From NCBI RefSeq assembly GCF_009674565.1, contig NZ_WKJL01000008.1, positions 1-64,000 on the forward strand: a stretch of DNA of 64,000 nt, written 5' to 3'. Every line of letters begins with the position of its first letter. Position 1 is the stretch's first letter. The DNA comes from Duganella aquatilis (GTDB lineage: Bacteria > Pseudomonadota > Gammaproteobacteria > Burkholderiales > Burkholderiaceae_D). Position numbers and translations under genes: made by a program. Below the pieces are notes generated by a model, which saw only the letters and a program-made list of their open reading frames with translations, was not told the DNA's origin and searched no databases. This document shows positions 55,559-64,000 of this stretch, in pieces.

Positions 55559-56443
55559 ATGGAAATCTTCGGCTATCCCTTGCCCATGATAATGAGCCAG
55601 CTGCTGCTGGGCCTGGTCAACGGCTCGTTCTACGCGATGCTGTCGCTCGGCCTGGCCGTCATCTTCGGCCTGCTCAATGTGATTAATTTTTCCCACGGCG
55701 CGCTGTACATGATGGGCGCGTTCCTGGCGTGGATGGGCATCGAATACCTTGGCCTCAACTACTGGGCGGTGCTGGTCCTGGCGCCGCTGGTGGTTGGCGT
55801 GTTTGGCGTCGTCATCGAGAAGACCATGCTGCGCCACCTGTACAAGCTGGACCACCTGTACGGCCTGCTGCTGACCTTCGGCATCACGCTGCTGGTGGAA
55901 GGCGTGTTCCGCTCGTTCTACGGCGTTTCCGGCCAGCCGTTCCAGGTGCCGGAAGCGCTGGCCGGCGCGACCGACCTCGGCTTCATGGTGATGCCGAACT
56001 ATCGCGGCTGGGTGGTGCTGGCGTCGCTGGTGGTGTGTTTGTCGACCTGGTTCGTCATCGAGAAGACCAAACTGGGCGCCTATCTGCGCGCCGGCACCGA
56101 GAATCCCAAGCTGGTGGAAGCCTTCGGCATCAACGTGCCGCTGATGGTGACGCTCACCTACGGCTTCGGCGTCGCTTTGGCGGGCTTTGCAGGCGTTCTG
56201 GCGGCTCCAATCATCCAGGTGCAGCCCCTGATGGGGCAGAACCTGATTATCGTCGTATTCGCCGTTGTGGTGATCGGCGGCATGGGGTCGATCATGGGTT
56301 CCATCCTGACCGGTCTGGCGCTGGGCGTGATCGAGGGCCTGACCAAAGTGTTCTATCCCGAGTTTTCGTCCACCGTGGTGTTCCTGGTGATGGTGGTCGT
56401 GCTGCTGCTGCGTCCCGCAGGCCTGTTTGGCAAGGAAAAATGA
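55559..56443 (+). CDS. livH: Branched-chain amino-acid ABC transporter permease LivH
   Basis: 294 residues with about eight membrane segments. Typical LivH elements: LLLGLVNGSFYAMLSLGLAV, INFSHGALYMMGAF, and AGTENPKLVEAFGINV (EAA-like cytoplasmic loop that contacts the ATPases). ATG 55559 is preferred over a TTG four codons upstream; both lack a strong ribosome site. Its stop overlaps the livM start. Confidence 0.92.
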   Translation: MEIFGYPLPMIMSQLLLGLVNGSFYAMLSLGLAVIFGLLNVINFSHGALYMMGAFLAWMGIEYLGLNYWAVLVLAPLVVGVFGVVIEKTMLRHLYKLDHLYGLLLTFGITLLVEGVFRSFYGVSGQPFQVPEALAGATDLGFMVMPNYRGWVVLASLVVCLSTWFVIEKTKLGAYLRAGTENPKLVEAFGINVPLMVTLTYGFGVALAGFAGVLAAPIIQVQPLMGQNLIIVVFAVVVIGGMGSIMGSILTGLALGVIEGLTKVFYPEFSSTVVFLVMVVVLLLRPAGLFGKEK

Positions 56444-57417
56444 TGAACAAAAAAATCGGCTATCTCATCGCCTTTGCCATCGCCGTGGCGGCGCCGTTTG
56501 TCGGCTACCCGGTGTTCCTGTCCAAGCTGCTGTGCTTCGCGCTGTTTGCCTGCGCCTTCAACCTGCTGATCGGCTTTACCGGCCTGCTGTCGTTCGGCCA
56601 CGCGGCATTCTTCGGCGCGGCCGGCTATGTCGCCGGCAATGCGCTCAAGGTCTGGGGCCTGCCGTTCGAGCTGGGCCTGCTGGCCGGCGTGGCGGCCGGC
56701 GCGCTGATCGGCGTGGTGATGGGGGCGCTGGCGATCCGCCGGCAGGGCATCTACTTTTCGATGATCACACTGGCGCTGGCGCAGATGGTGTATTTCGGCG
56801 CGCTGCGGGCAGGAGAGTTCACCGGCGGCGAGGATGGCCTGCAAGGTGTTCCACGTGGAAGGTTCCTCGGCGTGGTCGACCTCGGCAACGACACCACGCT
56901 GTACTTCGTCCTGCTCGGCATCTGCGCGCTGGCTTTTGCGCTGATCGTGCGCATCGTGCATTCGCCGTTCGGCCAGGTGCTGAAGGCGATCAAGGAAAAC
57001 GAGCCGCGCGCGATTTCGCTGGGTTACGACGTCGACAAGTACAAGCTGCTGGCCTTCGTGCTGTCGGCCGCGCTGGCCGGCCTGGCGGGCGCCAGCAAGA
57101 CCGTGGTGCTGGGCTTCGAAACCTTGACCGATGTCCATTGGACGATGTCCGGTTTGGTTATCCTGATGACGCTGGTCGGCGGCATGGGCACGCTGGCCGG
57201 GCCGATGCTGGGCGCGATCATCATCATCGCGCTGGAAAACAAGCTGGGCGACTGGGGCACGCTGCTGGCCCAGGTCACCGGCATCGAGTGGTTTAACACC
57301 ATAGGCGAAGCGGTCAACATGGTGGTTGGCCTGATCTTCATTGTTTGTGTGCTGTTGTTCCGGCGCGGAATCATTGGCGAGTTCATAGCGCTGGCCGGAA
57401 AGAAGAAACCAGTGTGA
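56440..57417 (+). CDS. livM: Branched-chain amino-acid ABC transporter permease LivM
   Basis: 325 residues, many membrane segments, with LLIGFTGLLSFGHAAFFGAA and KAIKENEPRAISLGYDVDKY (ATPase-contact loop), typical of LivM. ATG 56440 overlaps the livH stop; a second ATG follows at 56443. AAGGAAA lies upstream. A near-perfect parS sequence (56847-56862) is embedded in the codons of GVPRGR, inside the soluble loop. Confidence 0.92.
   Translation: MMNKKIGYLIAFAIAVAAPFVGYPVFLSKLLCFALFACAFNLLIGFTGLLSFGHAAFFGAAGYVAGNALKVWGLPFELGLLAGVAAGALIGVVMGALAIRRQGIYFSMITLALAQMVYFGALRAGEFTGGEDGLQGVPRGRFLGVVDLGNDTTLYFVLLGICALAFALIVRIVHSPFGQVLKAIKENEPRAISLGYDVDKYKLLAFVLSAALAGLAGASKTVVLGFETLTDVHWTMSGLVILMTLVGGMGTLAGPMLGAIIIIALENKLGDWGTLLAQVTGIEWFNTIGEAVNMVVGLIFIVCVLLFRRGIIGEFIALAGKKKPV
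56847..56862. promoter_or_regulatory. parS-like site inside livM
   Basis: TGTTCCACGTGGAAGG matches 14 of 16 bases of the parS consensus TGTTCCACGTGGAACA, including the whole 14-bp core. About 4.7 kb from the two perfect sites before mnmG, as is usual for clustered chromosomal parS sites. Confidence 0.7.
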
Positions 57418-57424
57418 GGACGCT

Positions 57425-59473
57425 ATGCAAATCAAAATCGTTGTTCTGGCGCTGGCCAGCGCCGCAGTCGCCGCCTGCGGATCGAGCAACCATCATCACG
57501 ACCGCGACGAAGATCTGAACTTCAAGCCGAACTATCTCGGCGACATCAGCAGCAAAACCTACGACGGCGTCAGCGACGACCTGCTGACCGCCGGCCTGGG
57601 CAAGACCGGACTGGCAGGCGCCACACCGGCCTATGCCGACCCCAACAATCCCGCCGCCGCCGAACTGCGCCGCAACGCCATCCACGCCAATTACCGCGCG
57701 GTGCTGGATATCGCCGCCAACAGCGGCTACGGCACGCTGTATGGCCCGAATGTGGACGCCAAGAGCGTCGTCGGCACGGGCGAGGGCAAGATCGCCGGCA
57801 CCGAATATCTCGCCTACACCGACAACAACGTGACCCTGATGGTGCAGGTGCCGGCCGGTTTCGACGTGAAAAATCCCTGCATCGTCACCGGCACGTCGAG
57901 CGGCTCGCGCGGGATTTACGGCGCCATCGGCAGCGCCGGCGAGTGGGGCCTGAAGAACAACTGCGCGGTAGCCTATGCCGACAAGGGCAGCGGCACCGGC
58001 CTCTATACCTTTGACGACGACAGCGTGAACCTGCAGAACGGCTTGCGCGCCACGCGCACGGCAGCCGGCAAGAACGCCATCTTTGCGCCGGCGCTGAGCG
58101 ATGCCGAGCGGGCTGCCTTTGCGTCGGCCTATCCGGCACGCGTCGCCTTCAAGCATGCCCATTCGCAGCAGAATCCGGAAAAGGACTGGGGCAAGTTCAC
58201 CCTGCAGGCGGTGGAGTTTGCCTTCTATGTGCTGAACGAAAAGTATGGCGCGCTGGCCAGGGACAACACGCGCCACGTCATTGCGCTGGATCCGAAGAAC
58301 ACGATCACCATCGCATCCAGCATCTCCAACGGCGCTGGCTCGGCGCTGCTGGCGGCGGAGCAGGACAGCAGGGGCCTGATCTCCGGCGTCGCCGCGACCG
58401 AGCCGCAGATCCAGCCCAAAACTGCCAGCGGTTACACGGTGCGGCAGGGCGCGGCGGCGGTGACGGGGCAGGGCAAGGCGCTGTTCGATTATTCAACCTT
58501 TGCCGCGCTGTACCAGCCATGCATTGCCGCCACGGCGGCGGCGCCGGGACGCTGTACGGCGCTGGTGTCGCGCGGCCTGTTGAGCGGCGCCGACCTGACG
58601 GCGCAGCAGAATGACGCCAAGGCGCGTCTGAAAGCCTACGGCTGGCTGGCGGATTCGGATGTGCTGCAAGCGGCCCACGCCGGCACCAATATCCTGGTCG
58701 CCGTCACCTACGCCTACGCTTACGGAAAGTTTTCTGTGACAGACAAGATTTGCGGTTTCACATTTGCGCAAACCGATGCGGCTGGCGTGCCGCTGGCCTT
58801 TACGGCGGCGCAGAAGGCCAGCAGCTTTGCCACGCAGAACGGCATCATCGGCAACGTGGTGTATGAGGATTCGGTGGGCGGCGCCAAGGCGTACAACTTC
58901 GGCGTGTCGCCGGTGAGCGGGATTGCGGATCAGTCGCTGGATGGCTTCCTGTGTCTGCGCTCGCTGGCGACGGGTGTGGATGCGGTAACTGGCGTGGCGC
59001 TGACGGGGACGCTGGCTGCGCAGAGTGCGCGCATCAAGGCCGGTGTGGCCGAGGTGGTGGCGAGCGGGAATCTGCATGGCAAGCCGGCCATTATCGTGCA
59101 GGGGCGCAGCGATACGCTGATACCGGTGAACTTTGCTTCGCGCGCTTACCTGGGGTTGAATGCTTCGGTGGAGGGGAGCGGCAGCAAGCTGCGCTACATC
59201 GAGGTCACCAACGCCAACCATTTCGATTCGTTCACCAACGCGCTGCCGGCGAACATTGTGCCGCTGCATGTGTACCTGTTCAGGGCGCTGGATGCGATGT
59301 TGGCGAACTTGCGCAGCTCGGCGGCGCTGCCGCCGTCGCAGGTGGTGCGGACGGTTACCCGGGCGGACAATACCACGGCGATCACCGTTGCCAATGTGCC
59401 GGCGTTCGCCACAACCCCAACGTCGGCGAACGCCATTACCGTAAGCGCGACAACAATCACAGTGCCTGATTGA
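57425..59473 (+). CDS. Exported D-3-hydroxybutyrate oligomer hydrolase
   Basis: 682 residues with a lipoprotein-type signal (KIVVLALASAAVAACGSS; lipobox AVAAC). It matches the 3HB-oligomer hydrolase family (PHB depolymerase helpers): FKPNYLGDISSKTYDGVSDD at the start, PCIVTGTSSGSRGIYGAIGS, and the probable nucleophile S301 in SISNG. It would split (R)-3-hydroxybutyrate oligomers released from polyhydroxybutyrate. It begins 7 bp after livM, with no terminator between, so it may be on the liv transcript. Confidence 0.85.
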   Translation: MQIKIVVLALASAAVAACGSSNHHHDRDEDLNFKPNYLGDISSKTYDGVSDDLLTAGLGKTGLAGATPAYADPNNPAAAELRRNAIHANYRAVLDIAANSGYGTLYGPNVDAKSVVGTGEGKIAGTEYLAYTDNNVTLMVQVPAGFDVKNPCIVTGTSSGSRGIYGAIGSAGEWGLKNNCAVAYADKGSGTGLYTFDDDSVNLQNGLRATRTAAGKNAIFAPALSDAERAAFASAYPARVAFKHAHSQQNPEKDWGKFTLQAVEFAFYVLNEKYGALARDNTRHVIALDPKNTITIASSISNGAGSALLAAEQDSRGLISGVAATEPQIQPKTASGYTVRQGAAAVTGQGKALFDYSTFAALYQPCIAATAAAPGRCTALVSRGLLSGADLTAQQNDAKARLKAYGWLADSDVLQAAHAGTNILVAVTYAYAYGKFSVTDKICGFTFAQTDAAGVPLAFTAAQKASSFATQNGIIGNVVYEDSVGGAKAYNFGVSPVSGIADQSLDGFLCLRSLATGVDAVTGVALTGTLAAQSARIKAGVAEVVASGNLHGKPAIIVQGRSDTLIPVNFASRAYLGLNASVEGSGSKLRYIEVTNANHFDSFTNALPANIVPLHVYLFRALDAMLANLRSSAALPPSQVVRTVTRADNTTAITVANVPAFATTPTSANAITVSATTITVPD

Positions 59474-59511
59474 GCGGCGCAGCGGAACCCGGCTGCGCGC
59501 AGTGCGGGGAA

Positions 59512-60678
59512 TTAAAACGCCGCAGTATAGATAGCCTTGGCATCCTCGCGCATGACGAGGCGAGGGTTATTGCCGAGAAGCCGGGTCTGAAGCATCGCCT
59601 CATCCGCCAACCGATCCAGATCCTCTTCCTTGATCCCCACCTGTTGCAAGGTCCGCTCAATCCCCGTCACCGTCGCTATTTGTTGCATCGCAACAGCCAA
59701 CGCCTCCGCCCTCGCCTCGACGCTACCTGTGGCCGCCGGCACCACAATTTCCGCCAGCTCCGCATACAGCCCCGCCGCCTCCGGCGCATTAAAGCGCAGC
59801 ACATGCGGCAGCACCAGCGAATTCGACAGCCCATGTGGCACGTGAAATATCCCGCCTATCGGATACGCCAGCGCATGCACCGCCGCCACAGGCGCATTGG
59901 AAAACGCCTGCCCGGCCAGCATCGCCCCCAGCAGCATGCCCTGCCGCGCGGCGACATTCCCGCCATTCTCGCAAGCCGCAATCAGGTTCGTGGACAGCAG
60001 CTGCAGCGCCTTCCGCGCCAGCACATCCGACAACGGGTTCTTTTTCTGCTTGCTGGTGTACGCCTCAATCGCATGCACCATGGCGTCGATTCCCGTGGCC
60101 GCAGTTACCTGCGCCGGCAATCCCAACGTCAGTTCCGCATCCAGCAATGCCAGATCGGCATAGAGCTGCGGCGCCACCACGCCCATCTTTGTGGTAGCCC
60201 CGGTCGTCACGATCGCGATATTGGTCACCTCGGAGCCGGTGCCGGCCGTGGTCGGAATCTGCACCAGCGGCAGCCGCGCACCCTTCACATTGCCGATGCC
60301 ATAGATCGCGCTGATCGGCTGGCTGCTGCCGGCCAGCACGGCAATCAGCTTCGCCACATCCATTGAACTGCCGCCGCCCAGCCCGATGATGATATCCGCC
60401 CGAAACGCCCGCGCCGCGCCTACCGCTTCCAGCACCACCACCTCCGGCGGGTCCGCCACCACCTTGGAATACACCTCGACCGCCAGTCCCGCCGCCCGCA
60501 AACTGGCAACCGGATCATCCACCAGGCCGGTCTTCAGGAAGCCGGGATCGGTAACCAGCAGGGCGCGTCCAACGTCGGGAAAGCGCTGCGCAATGTGGTG
60601 GCCGAGCCGCCCGGCTGCGCCGAGTTCGGAAACGATGTTGGCCACGGTGCTGAAAGAAAAGGCAGGGAAATCTGTCAT
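59512..60678 (-). CDS. Iron-containing alcohol dehydrogenase (group III)
   Basis: 388 residues. NAD-binding GLGGGSSMDVAKLIAV and GTGSEVTNIAI; metal-site histidines in DAMVHAIEAY, NAPVAAVHALAYPIG and FHVPHGLSNSLVLPHV. Fe-ADHs of this type act on 1,2-diols, butanol, maleylacetate-like or 4-hydroxybutyrate substrates; choice unknown. It could process 4- or 3-hydroxy acids related to the neighbouring hydrolase, which is only a guess from proximity. ATG 60678. Confidence 0.9.
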   Translation of the reverse strand: MTDFPAFSFSTVANIVSELGAAGRLGHHIAQRFPDVGRALLVTDPGFLKTGLVDDPVASLRAAGLAVEVYSKVVADPPEVVVLEAVGAARAFRADIIIGLGGGSSMDVAKLIAVLAGSSQPISAIYGIGNVKGARLPLVQIPTTAGTGSEVTNIAIVTTGATTKMGVVAPQLYADLALLDAELTLGLPAQVTAATGIDAMVHAIEAYTSKQKKNPLSDVLARKALQLLSTNLIAACENGGNVAARQGMLLGAMLAGQAFSNAPVAAVHALAYPIGGIFHVPHGLSNSLVLPHVLRFNAPEAAGLYAELAEIVVPAATGSVEARAEALAVAMQQIATVTGIERTLQQVGIKEEDLDRLADEAMLQTRLLGNNPRLVMREDAKAIYTAAF

Positions 60679-60801
60679 GACGGCGTCCGTTCAGAAAAGA
60701 CAACACCACCTAGCTTACTCCAAGCCATGCCGGATGCGCATAAGCTAGTGCAGATTTCTTCCGTACAATAGAGGCTTTTGCACGTTGGGGATGGCGGGAT
60801 C

Positions 60802-61566
60802 ATGGTGGACTTCTGGGTGTTAGGTATTGCTGCGTTTGGCGCAGGTTTGGTCGATGCGGTGGTTGGCGGAGGAGGGCTGATACAGCTGCCCACCATGTTC
60901 ACGGTGTTTCCCAACATGGCGCCGGCAACCATCATCGGCACCAACAAGCTGGCCAGCATCTTCGGCACCAGCGTGGCGGCGGTCAGCTATGCGCGCCGGG
61001 TGACCATTGCCTGGTCGGTGGCGACGCCTGCCGCCATGTCGGCGCTGGTGTTCGCCTTCCTTGGCGCCTTCACCGTCACCCATGTCTCGGCCGATTTCAT
61101 GCGCACCGCGCTGCCGGTCGTGCTGCTGCTGGTGGCCATCTACACCTTCGCCAAGAAGGACTTTGGCAGCGTCCACGCGCCGATCCACTCGGGCACCAGG
61201 GAGCAGACGCTGGCGCTGGTGGTCGGCGCCGCCATCGGTTTCTACGACGGCTTCTTCGGTCCGGGCACCGGCAGCTTCCTGGTGTTCCTGTTTGTGCGCG
61301 TGTTCGGCTTCGACTTCCTCGGTGCTTCGGCCGTCGCCAAGATCGTCAACGTGGCGTGCAACTTTGCCGGCCTGGTGTGGTTTGGCTACAGCGGCCACCT
61401 GATCTGGCAGCTGGGTCTGACGATGGCGGTGTGCCAGATCGCCGGTTCGCTGATCGGCTCGCGCATGGCTATGAAGCACGGCAGCGGCTTTGTGCGCAAA
61501 CTGTTCCTGGTCGTGGTCTCAGTGCTGATCGTTAAAACTGGCCACGATGCATGGTTGCGTTGGTGA
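60802..61566 (+). CDS. TauE/SafE-family permease
   Basis: 254 residues, about eight membrane segments, with the typical GAGLVDAVVGGGGLIQLP in the first repeat and YDGFFGPGTGSFLVF in the second. The family exports sulfite/organosulfonates or moves other anions. ATG 60802 follows GGCGGGA. A terminator and two parS sites lie directly downstream. Confidence 0.9.
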   Translation: MVDFWVLGIAAFGAGLVDAVVGGGGLIQLPTMFTVFPNMAPATIIGTNKLASIFGTSVAAVSYARRVTIAWSVATPAAMSALVFAFLGAFTVTHVSADFMRTALPVVLLLVAIYTFAKKDFGSVHAPIHSGTREQTLALVVGAAIGFYDGFFGPGTGSFLVFLFVRVFGFDFLGASAVAKIVNVACNFAGLVWFGYSGHLIWQLGLTMAVCQIAGSLIGSRMAMKHGSGFVRKLFLVVVSVLIVKTGHDAWLRW

Positions 61567-61569
61567 TAT

Positions 61570-61585
61570 TGTTTCACGTGGAACA
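61570..61585. promoter_or_regulatory. parS centromere-like site 1
   Basis: TGTTTCACGTGGAACA: 16 bp around the CACGTG core, a match to chromosomal parS (TGTTYCACGTGRAACA). Just after the TauE/SafE stop, 153 bp before mnmG. ParB is expected to bind here; parA/parB usually lie just beyond rsmG, outside the window. Confidence 0.9.
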
Positions 61586-61590
61586 AAGAC

Positions 61591-61614
61591 AGGGACACTT
61601 CGGTGTCCCTTTTT
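61591..61614 (+). terminator. Intrinsic terminator after the TauE/SafE gene
   Basis: AGGGACAC (61591-61598) and GTGTCCCT (61603-61610), loop TTCG, then TTTT. Perfect 8-bp stem located between the two parS sites. Confidence 0.88.
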
Positions 61615-61617
61615 CAT

Positions 61618-61633
61618 TGTTTCACGTGGAACA
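61618..61633. promoter_or_regulatory. parS centromere-like site 2
   Basis: A second TGTTTCACGTGGAACA, identical base for base to the site at 61570-61585 and exactly 48 bp away start to start. Lies upstream of mnmG. Confidence 0.9.
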
Positions 61634-61722
61634 TCCGAACTATATTTTTGCCTAAAAAAGTCGCAGCACCAAAAAGACTCTATAATTTGACCTTGATCCC
61701 CTTCGCTTTAAATATCTCCACC

Positions 61723-63648
61723 ATGTTATTTCCTACGAATTTCGACGTCATCGTTGTCGGCGGTGGTCACGCCGGGACCGAGGCTGCCCTCGCTTCGGCC
61801 CGCATGGGCCAGAAGACCTTGCTGCTCACCCACAACATTGAGACGCTGGGCCAGATGTCGTGCAACCCATCCATCGGCGGTATCGGCAAAGGCCATCTGG
61901 TCAAGGAAGTCGACGCGTTGGGCGGCGCCATGGCGATCGCCACCGACGAATCGGGTATCCAGTTCCGTATCCTGAATTCCTCCAAAGGTCCTGCCGTGCG
62001 CGCCACCCGCGCCCAGGCCGACCGTATTCTGTACAAGGCCGCCATCCGTTCGCGTCTGGAAAACCAGCCGAACCTGTGGTTGTTCCAGCAGGCCGTGGAC
62101 GACCTGATGGTGGAGGGCGACCGCGTGGTCGGCGCCGTCACCCAGATCGGCCTGAAGTTTTTGGCGCCAGCCGTGGTGCTGACCGCCGGTACTTTCCTCG
62201 ACGGTAAAATCCACGTCGGCCTGAACAATTACTCGGGCGGCCGCGCCGGCGATCCGCCAGCGATTTCGCTGTCGTCCCGCCTGAAGGAATTGAAGCTGCC
62301 GCAAGGCCGCCTGAAGACCGGCACGCCGCCGCGCATCGACGGCCGCAGCATCGACTTTTCGCAGATGACCGAGCAACCGGGCGACCTGGACCCGGTGCCG
62401 GTGTTCTCGGTGATGGGCAAAGCCTCCATGCACCCTGAGCAGATGCCATGCTGGATCACGCACACCAACCAGAAAACCCACGACATTATTCGTGGCGGCC
62501 TGGACCGCAGCCCAATGTACACCGGCGTGATCGAAGGCGTCGGTCCGCGCTACTGCCCGTCGATCGAGGACAAAATTCACCGCTTCTCGTCGAAGGAATC
62601 GCACCAGATTTTCCTGGAACCGGAAGGCCTGACCACGCACGAATTCTATCCAAACGGTATCTCCACCAGCCTGCCGTTCGACGTGCAGATCGAACTGGTG
62701 CGCTCGATGAAGGGCCTGGAAAACGCGCACATCCTGCGTCCCGGCTACGCCATCGAATACGATTATTTCGACCCGCGCGGCCTGAAAGCATCGCTGGAAA
62801 CCAAGGCCATCAACGGCCTGTTCTTCGCCGGCCAGATCAACGGCACCACCGGCTACGAGGAAGCGGCGGCACAAGGTCTGCTGGCCGGTGTCAACGCCGC
62901 GCTGCAAACCCAGGGCCGCGACGCCTGGACGCCGGCACGTTCCGAAGCCTATCTGGGCGTGATGGTGGATGACCTCGTCACGCAAGGCGTGATGGAGCCA
63001 TACCGCATGTTCACCAGCCGCGCCGAGTATCGCTTGAGCCTGCGTGAAGACAATGCCGACATGCGCCTGACGGAAATCGGCCGCAAGCTGGGCGTGATCG
63101 GCGATGCGCAGTGGGAATCGTTCGACCGCAAGCGCGAAGCCGTGGCCAAGGAACTGGAGCGCCTGCGCTCCACGTGGGTGAATCCGCGCATCCTGGAAGC
63201 CGCCGAATCGGAACGCGTGATTGGCCAGGCCATCGAACGCGAATACTCGCTGGCCGACCTGCTGCGCCGTCCGGGCGTCGCCTACGACAAGCTGATGACG
63301 CTGAAAGGCGCCGACGGCCGCGACCTGGCGGGTCCAGGCGAGACCGACGAAGCAGTCAAGGAACAGCTGGAAATTCAGCTCAAATACTCGGGCTATATCG
63401 ACCGCCAGACGAAAGAAGTGGAGCGTCACGAGCACTACGAAAACCTGAAACTGCCGGACAACTACAACTACCTGGACATCACCGCGCTGTCGGTGGAGGT
63501 GCGCCAGAAGTTGCACGCGCAGCGTCCGGAAACCCTGGGCCAGGCATCGCGTATTTCGGGCGTGACGCCGGCGGCGATTTCGCTGCTGCTGGTGCATTTG
63601 AAGAAGGCCGGTTTCGGTGGTTTCGTTCAGAAAGATGAGGCAGCATGA
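61723..63648 (+). CDS. mnmG: tRNA uridine-5-carboxymethylaminomethyl modification enzyme MnmG (GidA)
   Basis: 641 residues. FAD site [20 protein letters not shown], family motifs [20 protein letters not shown] and [30 protein letters not shown], and [20 protein letters not shown]. With MnmE it installs the cmnm5 group on U34 of several tRNAs. ATG 61723 gives the family start; an upstream in-frame extension runs through the parS region and is rejected. It is coupled to rsmG by ATGA. Confidence 0.97.
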   Translation: MLFPTNFDVIVVGGGHAGTEAALASARMGQKTLLLTHNIETLGQMSCNPSIGGIGKGHLVKEVDALGGAMAIATDESGIQFRILNSSKGPAVRATRAQADRILYKAAIRSRLENQPNLWLFQQAVDDLMVEGDRVVGAVTQIGLKFLAPAVVLTAGTFLDGKIHVGLNNYSGGRAGDPPAISLSSRLKELKLPQGRLKTGTPPRIDGRSIDFSQMTEQPGDLDPVPVFSVMGKASMHPEQMPCWITHTNQKTHDIIRGGLDRSPMYTGVIEGVGPRYCPSIEDKIHRFSSKESHQIFLEPEGLTTHEFYPNGISTSLPFDVQIELVRSMKGLENAHILRPGYAIEYDYFDPRGLKASLETKAINGLFFAGQINGTTGYEEAAAQGLLAGVNAALQTQGRDAWTPARSEAYLGVMVDDLVTQGVMEPYRMFTSRAEYRLSLREDNADMRLTEIGRKLGVIGDAQWESFDRKREAVAKELERLRSTWVNPRILEAAESERVIGQAIEREYSLADLLRRPGVAYDKLMTLKGADGRDLAGPGETDEAVKEQLEIQLKYSGYIDRQTKEVERHEHYENLKLPDNYNYLDITALSVEVRQKLHAQRPETLGQASRISGVTPAAISLLLVHLKKAGFGGFVQKDEAA

Positions 63649-64000
63649 AGGTGTTTGACCGCAATGTAGTAGCGGATGTTTTGAAACAAGGCATCAACCA
63701 GCTGCAACTGGAGCTGAGCGAGGCGCAGGTGGAACAGTTGCTGGACTACCTGGCCCTGCTGAACAAGTGGAATTCGGTGTACAACCTGACCTCGGTGCGC
63801 GACCCCATGGAAATGGTCAAGCTGCACCTGCTGGACTCGCTGACGGCGGTGCCGGCCTTCAAGGGCGCGGCAAATGTGCTGGACGTGGGGGCGGGCGGTG
63901 GCCTGCCGGGCGTGGTGCTGGCGATCAGCCGCCCGGACATGAAGGTGTCGATGATCGACACGGTGCACAAGAAGACCGCGTTCCTGAACCAGGTGAAGGC
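63645..64000 (+). CDS. rsmG: 16S rRNA (guanine(527)-N7)-methyltransferase RsmG (GidB), 5' part
   Basis: The first 118 residues are in the window and the frame is open at the right edge. [20 protein letters not shown] and the SAM motif [17 protein letters not shown] are typical of RsmG, which methylates G527 of 16S rRNA. ATG 63645 overlaps the mnmG stop, the usual gidA-gidB coupling. Confidence 0.95.
   Translation, partial: MKVFDRNVVADVLKQGINQLQLELSEAQVEQLLDYLALLNKWNSVYNLTSVRDPMEMVKLHLLDSLTAVPAFKGAANVLDVGAGGGLPGVVLAISRPDMKVSMIDTVHKKTAFLNQVK

Noticed and set aside
59477..59498. GCGCAGC/GCTGCGC hairpin after the 3HB-oligomer hydrolase as a terminator
   Set aside because: No T-tract follows, so it does not meet the intrinsic terminator pattern.
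59830..59845. CACGTG inside the Fe-ADH gene as a parS site
   Set aside because: The left half-site does not match; looks like chance.

Overview
The window is about 64 kb of GC-rich, densely packed DNA. It looks like chromosome from a betaproteobacterium, most likely Oxalobacteraceae (Massilia/Duganella/Janthinobacterium type). That placement is an inference from protein flavour: Lrp-regulated PutA without an RHH domain, a 3-hydroxybutyrate oligomer hydrolase, EHN epoxide hydrolases, Fiu-PiuC, and mnmG-rsmG next to parS sites. I saw no rRNA, tRNA, insertion sequence, prophage or CRISPR.

Layout. 1-475: tail of an Hpt signalling protein. 0.6-3.8 kb: Fur-box-preceded catecholate siderophore receptor and PiuC-type hydroxylase. 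3.8-11.9 kb: VOC protein with a divergent YafY regulator, a TDT/SLAC1 transporter, then a minus-strand operon (SDR, two tandem epoxide hydrolases, quinone-oxidoreductase-like enzyme) facing a LysR regulator, and a decayed alpha/beta hydrolase. 12-17.8 kb: LuxR response regulator, NTF2-like protein, 1000-residue beta-propeller sensor kinase, a ParD-like protein coupled to a second methionine aminopeptidase, and an FKBP lipoprotein. 17.9-24.4 kb: ThuA-like protein, unknown protein, degenerate LuxR regulator, GlxA-type regulator, then a periplasmic molybdenum hydroxylase operon (beta subunit, 2Fe-2S subunit, dihaem cytochrome). 24.4-31 kb: two extended-SDR reductases, AraC regulator coupled to an NlpC/P60 peptidase, TetR regulator, SDR, small membrane protein.

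31-38.6 kb is core genome: glmS, Lrp-type regulator, a 620-bp non-coding array, glmU, DUF6279 lipoprotein, rsmD, coaD, ferredoxin, chalcone-isomerase-fold protein. 38.6-46.6 kb: LysR regulator, chemoreceptor with a C-terminal sensor, Lrp-type regulator divergent from putA, and mtnN. 46.6-50 kb: a GGDEF-EAL protein gene bracketed by two copies of a structured non-coding element. 50-61.6 kb: nitronate monooxygenase, GMC oxidoreductase, a complete liv branched-chain amino-acid ABC transporter operon (G-F-binding protein-H-M) that runs into a 3HB-oligomer hydrolase, an Fe-ADH, and a TauE/SafE permease. 61.6-64 kb: two identical parS sites, mnmG, and the start of rsmG.

The most interesting signal is non-coding and related to replication or segregation. 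(1) A one-orientation, helically phased (11-12 bp) array of more than 20 DnaA-box-like nonamers, with four exact TTATNCACA boxes, fills the gap between the Lrp-type gene and glmU. (2) A ~207-bp element with DnaA boxes in a fixed inverted geometry plus GTTTAC motifs occurs once on each side of the GGDEF-EAL gene, with a third partial copy upstream of mtnN. (3) Two 16-bp parS sites lie before mnmG and a 14/16 match lies inside livM. Together these suggest an origin-proximal region with a candidate origin or DnaA-titration locus. Other points of note are an intrinsic terminator in the putA leader, an orphan ParD-like/Map operon, and several palindromic operators.
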